Made by a program: the position numbers and the translations under genes. Of a stretch of 5,200 nt of DNA, positions 1 to 5,200 are shown one piece after another. Position 1 is the stretch's first letter. Each line of letters starts with the position of its first letter. The DNA lies in NCBI GenBank assembly GCA_005884985.1, contig VAYK01000002.1, forward strand, positions 1 to 5,200. The letters run 5' to 3'. The notes below the pieces were generated by a model. It was not told the origin of the DNA. It worked only from the letters and a program-made list of their open reading frames with translations, and ran no database searches. Origin of the DNA: Actinomycetota bacterium (GTDB lineage: Bacteria > Actinomycetota > Thermoleophilia > Solirubrobacterales > 70-9).

Positions 1-1266
1 ACCTTCTTCGAGACCGCCGAGCCGATCGACGCGGGCCTCACCGTGCCGCAGTATCTCGGCCGGCTTGCCGCCAACGCCGTCACCATCATCAACGCCCGCG
101 ACTACGGCCGCACCATCCACGATCTCGCGACACGGCGCGGTCTCATCGTCATCGGCGAGGACGTGGTCAACGCCGCCTACGACAGCCCCGTCGATTTCCC
201 GCCCAAGGAGCAGATCGAGGAGGCCGAGACGCGGCTCTTTGCGCTGGCCGAGACCGACAAGTACGGCCAAGGGTTCCTCAACTTCAATACGGCGCTGACG
301 CATGCCATCGAGATGGCCAACAACGCCTATCAGCGCGAGGGCGGCCTCTCCGGCATCGCCAGCGGGCTCAAGGACCTCGACGGCAAGATGGGCGGCCTGC
401 AGCCCTCCGACCTCATCATCATTGCGGGGCGGCCGGCGATGGGCAAGTCGTCGCTCGCAACCAACATCGCCTTCAACGTCGCCAGGGCGCGTGCACGCTC
501 GCTCGGCCAGCGCCCCGAGCTGAAGGCCGACGATCCCTCCCACGACGGCGCCGTCGTGGGCATCTTCTCGCTCGAGATGTCGGCCGAGCAGCTCGCCACC
601 CGCATCCTCTCCGAGCAGACCGGCATCCCGTCGGAGAAGATCCGTCGCGGCATGATCGACGAGGGCGACTTCAAGCGCCTGGTCGAGGTGAGCCAGGAAA
701 TGGCGAGCCTGTCGCTCTTTATCGACCAGACCGGCGGCATCACCATCGGCCAGCTCGCCGCGCGGGCGCGCCGGCTCAAGCGCCAGCACGGCCTGGGCCT
801 GGTCGTCGTCGACTACCTGCAGCTGCTGGCCGGCTCGGCCAGACGGGCCAACGAGGGGCGCGTGCAGGAGGTGGGCGAGATCACCACCGGGCTGAAGGCA
901 CTGGCCAAGGAGCTGAACGTGCCGATCTTGGCCCTCTCCCAGCTCTCTCGCGCGGTGGAGAACCGCGAGGACAAACGGCCACAGCTCGCCGATTTGCGCG
1001 AATCCGGCTCCATCGAGCAGGATGCCGACGTTGTCATGTTCGTGTACCGGGAGGAGTATTATGTGGAGCGACTGAAACCGCAGGAGGGGACGCTCGAGTT
1101 CCAGGACTGGATGGCCAAGATGAGCCTAGTCAGTGGCAAGGCCGAGGTGATCATCGGCAAGCAGCGCCACGGCCCCACCGGCACGGTGCAGCTCCAGTTC
1201 GAGGCCAGCGTCACGCGGTTCTCGGATTTGGCGCGCGACCAGTACATGCCGGAGCGGAGCGGGTGA
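1..1266 (+). CDS. dnaB: Replicative DNA helicase DnaB, 3' part (N-terminus outside window)
   Basis: DnaB is the hexameric 5'-3' helicase that unwinds DNA at the replication fork and works with primase DnaG. The frame is open from base 1, so the gene begins upstream; 421 residues are visible and roughly 60-90 are probably missing, judged from the usual family length. Visible residues 1-80 are the end of the N-terminal helical domain, followed by a linker and the RecA-like ATPase domain. Seen motifs: Walker A GRPAMGKSS (visible 143-151, Lys149), FSLEM with the likely catalytic Glu192, Walker B LVVVDYLQL (Asp271), SQLSRAVE, and the arginine-finger motif KQRHGPTG (387-394). The extra segment between VYREEYY and KQRHG is usual in alphaproteobacterial DnaB. 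There is no intein at Walker A or elsewhere in the visible part. The GTG at 43 lies inside the domain and is not the true start. The stop overlaps the alr start. Confidence 0.97.
   Translation, partial: TFFETAEPIDAGLTVPQYLGRLAANAVTIINARDYGRTIHDLATRRGLIVIGEDVVNAAYDSPVDFPPKEQIEEAETRLFALAETDKYGQGFLNFNTALTHAIEMANNAYQREGGLSGIASGLKDLDGKMGGLQPSDLIIIAGRPAMGKSSLATNIAFNVARARARSLGQRPELKADDPSHDGAVVGIFSLEMSAEQLATRILSEQTGIPSEKIRRGMIDEGDFKRLVEVSQEMASLSLFIDQTGGITIGQLAARARRLKRQHGLGLVVVDYLQLLAGSARRANEGRVQEVGEITTGLKALAKELNVPILALSQLSRAVENREDKRPQLADLRESGSIEQDADVVMFVYREEYYVERLKPQEGTLEFQDWMAKMSLVSGKAEVIIGKQRHGPTGTVQLQFEASVTRFSDLARDQYMPERSG
1251..1254 (+). promoter_or_regulatory. Ribosome binding site for alr
   Basis: GGAG lies eight bases before the GTG at 1263, inside the last codons of dnaB; a second GGAG at 1256-1259 is closer. 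This supports the unusual GTG start and translational coupling through the GTGA overlap with the dnaB stop. Confidence 0.6.
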
Positions 1267-2378
1267 GCGGCAGCGAAATCGTCAGCCTGTCCTCGGCTCG
1301 TCCCAGAGCCCAAGTGCCCCTGTCCGCGCGCGCCGTGCTCACCGTCGATCTCGCGGCGTTGCGCGCCAACTGGGCGCGGGTGAACCAGGCCTCGGGCCGG
1401 GCCGAATGCGCCGGCGTCGTCAAGGCCGACGCCTATGGCCTGGGGCTGGCGCCGATCGCCAGAGCGCTCACCAACCAGGGTTGCAAGACCTTCTTCGTTG
1501 CCAGTGTCGATGAGGCCCGCACCGCGCGCGAGGTGCAGCCGGGCGCCACCATCTACGTCCTCGACGGCCTGCTGCCCGGCGCCGAGGCGCACTACGCCGG
1601 CTTCGACTTGCGCCCGGTGCTGTCGAGCCTGCCCGAGGTGCGCGACTGGGCCGCCTACTGCCGCGCGCGCGGGCGCCGGCTGGCGGCGGCGGTCCACATC
1701 GACACCGGCATGAACCGGCTCGGCATGCCGCAGAGCGAGGTCGAGCAGCTGGCGGCATCGCCCGAGCTGCTCGCCGCCTTTCCCATGAACGAGAGGCAGC
1801 GCCTGCGCTTCGAGGAGCTGCGCGCCAAGCTGCCGCCCACTCCGGCCAGCCTCTCCAACTCGGGCGGCACGTTTCTGGGGCCCCGCTATCATTTCGACCT
1901 GGTGCGGCCGGGCATCGCCCTTTACGGCGGCCGGGCGCACGAGGGCAAGACCAACCCGATGCAGACGGTGGTGCGGCTCGCGGCCAGGATCCTGCAAGTG
2001 CGCGAGGTGGCCCCCGGCGCCAGCATCGGCTACGGCGCCACCTACAAGGTGCAGGCCCCCGCGCGCATCGCCACCATCGCCGTGGGCTATGCCGACGGCT
2101 TCCTGCGTGCCTTGAGCGTGGCCACCGGCGAGGCTGGCCCGGTCGGCTACATCGGCGACTACCCGGTGCCCATCGTAGGGCGGGTATCGATGGACTTCAT
2201 CACCGCCGATGTGACAAGCGTGCCGCCGGAGCTGGCGCGGCGCGGCGCCTGGGTCGAGGTGATGGGCCACCGCGTCACCGTCGACGACCTGACCGACCGC
2301 GCCGGCACCATCGGCTACGAGCTGCTCTCCCGGCTCGGCCAGCGGGTCTATCGGGTCTACGAGGGGGCAGAGGGCTGA
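1263..2378 (+). CDS. alr: Alanine racemase with an internal in-frame deletion
   Basis: Alr is a cytoplasmic PLP enzyme that interconverts L- and D-alanine for peptidoglycan. The 371-residue product has the fold-type III barrel followed by a C-terminal beta domain. The PLP lysine is Lys54 in VVKADAYGLG. Other conserved parts are HIDTGMNRLG (145-154), NSGGTFLG (Asn199, Ser200), VRPGIALYGG with Arg215 (contacts the PLP ring nitrogen in the family), GYGATY with catalytic Tyr257, GYADG, GRVSMD and Tyr352 in TIGYELLSRLG. The position of the carbamylated lysine known from Geobacillus Alr holds His145, a variation I recall from other Alrs. Odd: SPELLAAF (to 173) runs straight into PMNERQ (from 174). 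The expected strand and loop with the SHLA..AD motif, about 17 residues including the active-site histidine, is absent, though the frame is kept. The enzyme may be inactive unless this is a sequence error. The GTG start at the dnaB stop is supported by GGAG at 1251. Confidence 0.93.
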   Translation: MSGSEIVSLSSARPRAQVPLSARAVLTVDLAALRANWARVNQASGRAECAGVVKADAYGLGLAPIARALTNQGCKTFFVASVDEARTAREVQPGATIYVLDGLLPGAEAHYAGFDLRPVLSSLPEVRDWAAYCRARGRRLAAAVHIDTGMNRLGMPQSEVEQLAASPELLAAFPMNERQRLRFEELRAKLPPTPASLSNSGGTFLGPRYHFDLVRPGIALYGGRAHEGKTNPMQTVVRLAARILQVREVAPGASIGYGATYKVQAPARIATIAVGYADGFLRALSVATGEAGPVGYIGDYPVPIVGRVSMDFITADVTSVPPELARRGAWVEVMGHRVTVDDLTDRAGTIGYELLSRLGQRVYRVYEGAEG

Positions 2379-2384
2379 GCGGTC

Positions 2385-3755
<1,371 letters not shown>

Positions 3756-3788
3756 TGTGTTGCAGCTCTCACGCAGGGCGTCAGCAGC

Positions 3789-3794
3789 GAGGGA
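3789..3794 (+). promoter_or_regulatory. Ribosome binding site for cvpA
   Basis: GAGGGA sits seven bases before the ATG at 3802. It is the clearest Shine-Dalgarno match in the window and fixes the cvpA start. It lies in the 46-base radA-cvpA gap, in which I see no terminator hairpin. Confidence 0.7.
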
Positions 3795-3801
3795 CTAAGC
3801 C

Positions 3802-4440
3802 ATGATCGGTGGGATTTCCTATCTGGATGCCGCCCTCATCGCCATCATCGCCGTTTCCGGGCTCGTGGCCATGTACCGGGGGCTCACCCGCGAGGTGCTG
3901 TCGATTCTCTCCTGGGTGGCGGCGGCGGGGGCCTGCGTATATTTCGTTTTCAAGTACCGGGCCGAGGCGCAGCAGATCGCCGAGCAGTTTCATGCGCCCC
4001 TGCTGGTTGCCCAGGTCGCCGTCGGCGGAATTATTTTTCTGGTTGTATTGATCGTCGTTCATCTCATCACCGCGCGCATCTCCGATACGGTGCTGGACAG
4101 CCGGGTCGGCGCCATCGACCGCATCCTGGGTTTTCTCTTCGGCGTGGCGCGAGGCTTCGTGTTGGTGGTCATACCCTTCATGTTCTACGCCGCCTTCGTG
4201 CCGCAGAAGGAGCAGCAATACCCCTGGGTGCGAGACGCCTTCTCCTATCCCTACATCAAGACCACCGGCGATTCGCTGAGGATCATCCTCGAGCGCATGG
4301 TGCCGCCTTCGCTGATGGGGCAGCCCGAGCAACAGCAGGGGCATCTTTTGCAAGATCATAACAACCCCGTAGTCGCCGCCGGTGGTAAGCGCGTGCGAGT
4401 TGTCCTATATCCTGCTGGCCCCGCGGCACCCAACGCCTGA
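3802..4440 (+). CDS. cvpA: CvpA family inner-membrane protein
   Basis: The CvpA family is named for its role in colicin V production in E. coli. Its biochemical role is unclear; envelope homeostasis has been proposed. The 212-residue product has four hydrophobic segments, at about residues 8-25, 32-50, 67-91 and 108-133. Family features seen are Asp9 in the first helix, RGLTREVLSILSW (26-38) at the start of the second, and IDRILGFLFGVARG (105-118) leading into the fourth. After PWVRDAF the protein is soluble, and the last 40 or so residues are a Gln/Asn-rich then Ala/Pro/Val-rich tail that I do not recognise as conserved. Its position directly before purF is a widespread bacterial arrangement, so it is often transcribed with purine synthesis. 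The start is well supported by GAGGGA at 3789. Confidence 0.92.
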   Translation: MIGGISYLDAALIAIIAVSGLVAMYRGLTREVLSILSWVAAAGACVYFVFKYRAEAQQIAEQFHAPLLVAQVAVGGIIFLVVLIVVHLITARISDTVLDSRVGAIDRILGFLFGVARGFVLVVIPFMFYAAFVPQKEQQYPWVRDAFSYPYIKTTGDSLRIILERMVPPSLMGQPEQQQGHLLQDHNNPVVAAGGKRVRVVLYPAGPAAPNA

Positions 4441-4474
4441 GTCCGGCGGCCGTCCGGGGTATCCGTGCCGGATC

Positions 4475-4480
4475 GAGAGG
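4475..4480 (+). promoter_or_regulatory. Ribosome binding site for purF
   Basis: GAGAGG lies five bases before the ATG at 4486 and favours it over an in-frame GTG at 4465, which is preceded only by a weaker CGGGGT. Confidence 0.6.
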
Positions 4481-4485
4481 CCGCC

Positions 4486-5200
4486 ATGCGAATTGCCCGC
4501 AACGAGGGTGAAATCCCGGCAGAGCTGGGCGGGTGGCCCGGCGGCGACGACACCTTGCGCGAGGAATGCGGCGTCTTCGGCGTGTTCGGCAACGAGGACG
4601 CGGCTGCCCTGACGGCGCTCGGTCTGCACGCCCTGCAGCATCGCGGCCAGGAGGCGGCCGGCATCGTCACCTACGACGGCGCCCACTTCCATTCCGAGCG
4701 CCGCCTCGGCCTAGTCGGCGACAACTTCAACAAGGCCGAGGTGATCGGCCGGCTCAAGGGCCACATCGCGCTCGGCCACAACCGCTACTCCACCACCGGC
4801 GACACCATCCTGCGCAACGTGCAGCCGCTGTTTGCCGATCTCGACACCGGCGGCTTTGCGCTGGCCCACAACGGCAATCTCACCAACGCTCTCACGCTCA
4901 GGCGCGACCTCATCTCGTCGGGCGCCATCTGCCAGTCGACCTCCGACACCGAGGTGATCCTGCATCTGATGGCCCGCTCGCAGCGCCGCCGCATCGTCGA
5001 GCGCTTCGTCGAGGCGCTGCGCCAGATCCAGGGCGCCTACGCGCTGGTCTGCCTCACCAACGACATGCTGATCGGCGCGCGCGACCCCGTCGGCATCCGC
5101 CCGCTGATGCTGGGCCGGCTCGGCTCCGCGTACGTGCTGGCGTCGGAGACGTGCGCGCTCGACATCGTCGGCGCCGAGCTCGTGCGCGAGATCGAGAACG
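4486..5200 (+). CDS. purF: Amidophosphoribosyltransferase PurF, 5' part (C-terminus outside window)
   Basis: PurF transfers ammonia from glutamine to PRPP, giving 5-phosphoribosylamine, the first committed step of purine synthesis in the cytoplasm. The frame is open to the window end, giving 238 visible residues of the roughly 470-510 usual for the family. This is nearly the whole class II N-terminal-nucleophile glutaminase domain; the phosphoribosyltransferase domain is not seen. Cys28 in REECGVFG is the predicted nucleophile, so residues 1-27 should be a cleaved propeptide, as in the Bacillus-type enzyme. Conserved glutaminase motifs follow: LQHRGQEAAGI (50-60), GHNRYSTTG (97-105), LAHNGNLTN (126-134), STSDTEV (151-157) and later ARDPVGIRPL and VLASETCA. 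The ATG is chosen for its ribosome site; an in-frame GTG at 4465 would add seven residues to the propeptide only. It shares the reading frame of cvpA, whose stop ends at 4440. Confidence 0.96.
   Translation, partial: MRIARNEGEIPAELGGWPGGDDTLREECGVFGVFGNEDAAALTALGLHALQHRGQEAAGIVTYDGAHFHSERRLGLVGDNFNKAEVIGRLKGHIALGHNRYSTTGDTILRNVQPLFADLDTGGFALAHNGNLTNALTLRRDLISSGAICQSTSDTEVILHLMARSQRRRIVERFVEALRQIQGAYALVCLTNDMLIGARDPVGIRPLMLGRLGSAYVLASETCALDIVGAELVREIEN

Noticed and set aside
3781..4359. A 192-codon minus-strand frame opposite cvpA.
   Set aside because: It mirrors the hydrophobic cvpA codons, giving a His/Gly/Asp-rich product with no recognised domain; cvpA has the family motifs and a good ribosome site.
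4461..4473. Small perfect hairpin ATCCG-TGC-CGGAT just before the purF ribosome site.
   Set aside because: A five-base stem with no T-tract is expected by chance at this GC content. It fits no terminator, and I cannot tie it to a known regulator or riboswitch.
4382..4612. Plus-strand 76-codon frame spanning the cvpA-purF junction.
   Set aside because: It overlaps the end of cvpA and the start of purF in another frame, and its product is Arg/Pro/Ser-rich with no recognised domain.

Overview
The window is a compact, GC-rich stretch of chromosomal core genes, all on the + strand and without mobile DNA. The order dnaB (3' part), alr, radA, cvpA, purF (5' part) is typical of Alphaproteobacteria, especially Hyphomicrobiales (Rhizobiales). 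The high GC, strong G/C bias at third codon positions, the alphaproteobacterial-style insertion near the DnaB C-terminus and the Alr and PurF sequence style support that assignment. I cannot name a genus from this alone.

Layout: 1-1266 is the replicative helicase DnaB, cut at its N-terminus by the window edge. Alanine racemase (1263-2378) starts on a GTG that overlaps the dnaB stop by four bases. RadA (2385-3755) follows after six bases. A 46-base gap then leads to cvpA (3802-4440), a four-helix membrane protein, and a 45-base gap leads to purF (4486 to beyond 5200), whose glutaminase domain is visible and whose phosphoribosyltransferase domain lies outside the window. The tight spacing suggests one transcript or two (dnaB-alr-radA and cvpA-purF). 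I see no convincing promoter or terminator between the genes. No stretch over 300 bases lacks a gene.

The genes link fork unwinding (DnaB), D-alanine supply for peptidoglycan (Alr), recombination intermediate processing (RadA), an envelope protein (CvpA) and the first committed step of purine synthesis (PurF). They look like housekeeping neighbours rather than a dedicated pathway.

The one real anomaly is in alr. The segment that should carry the family's Ser-His-Leu-Ala...Ala-Asp motif, a barrel strand with an active-site histidine, is missing. The gap is in frame, of about 17 codons, around 1781/1782, and the rest of the protein is well conserved. Either this is a sequencing or assembly deletion or the enzyme is damaged. 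I found no undescribed multi-gene system here.
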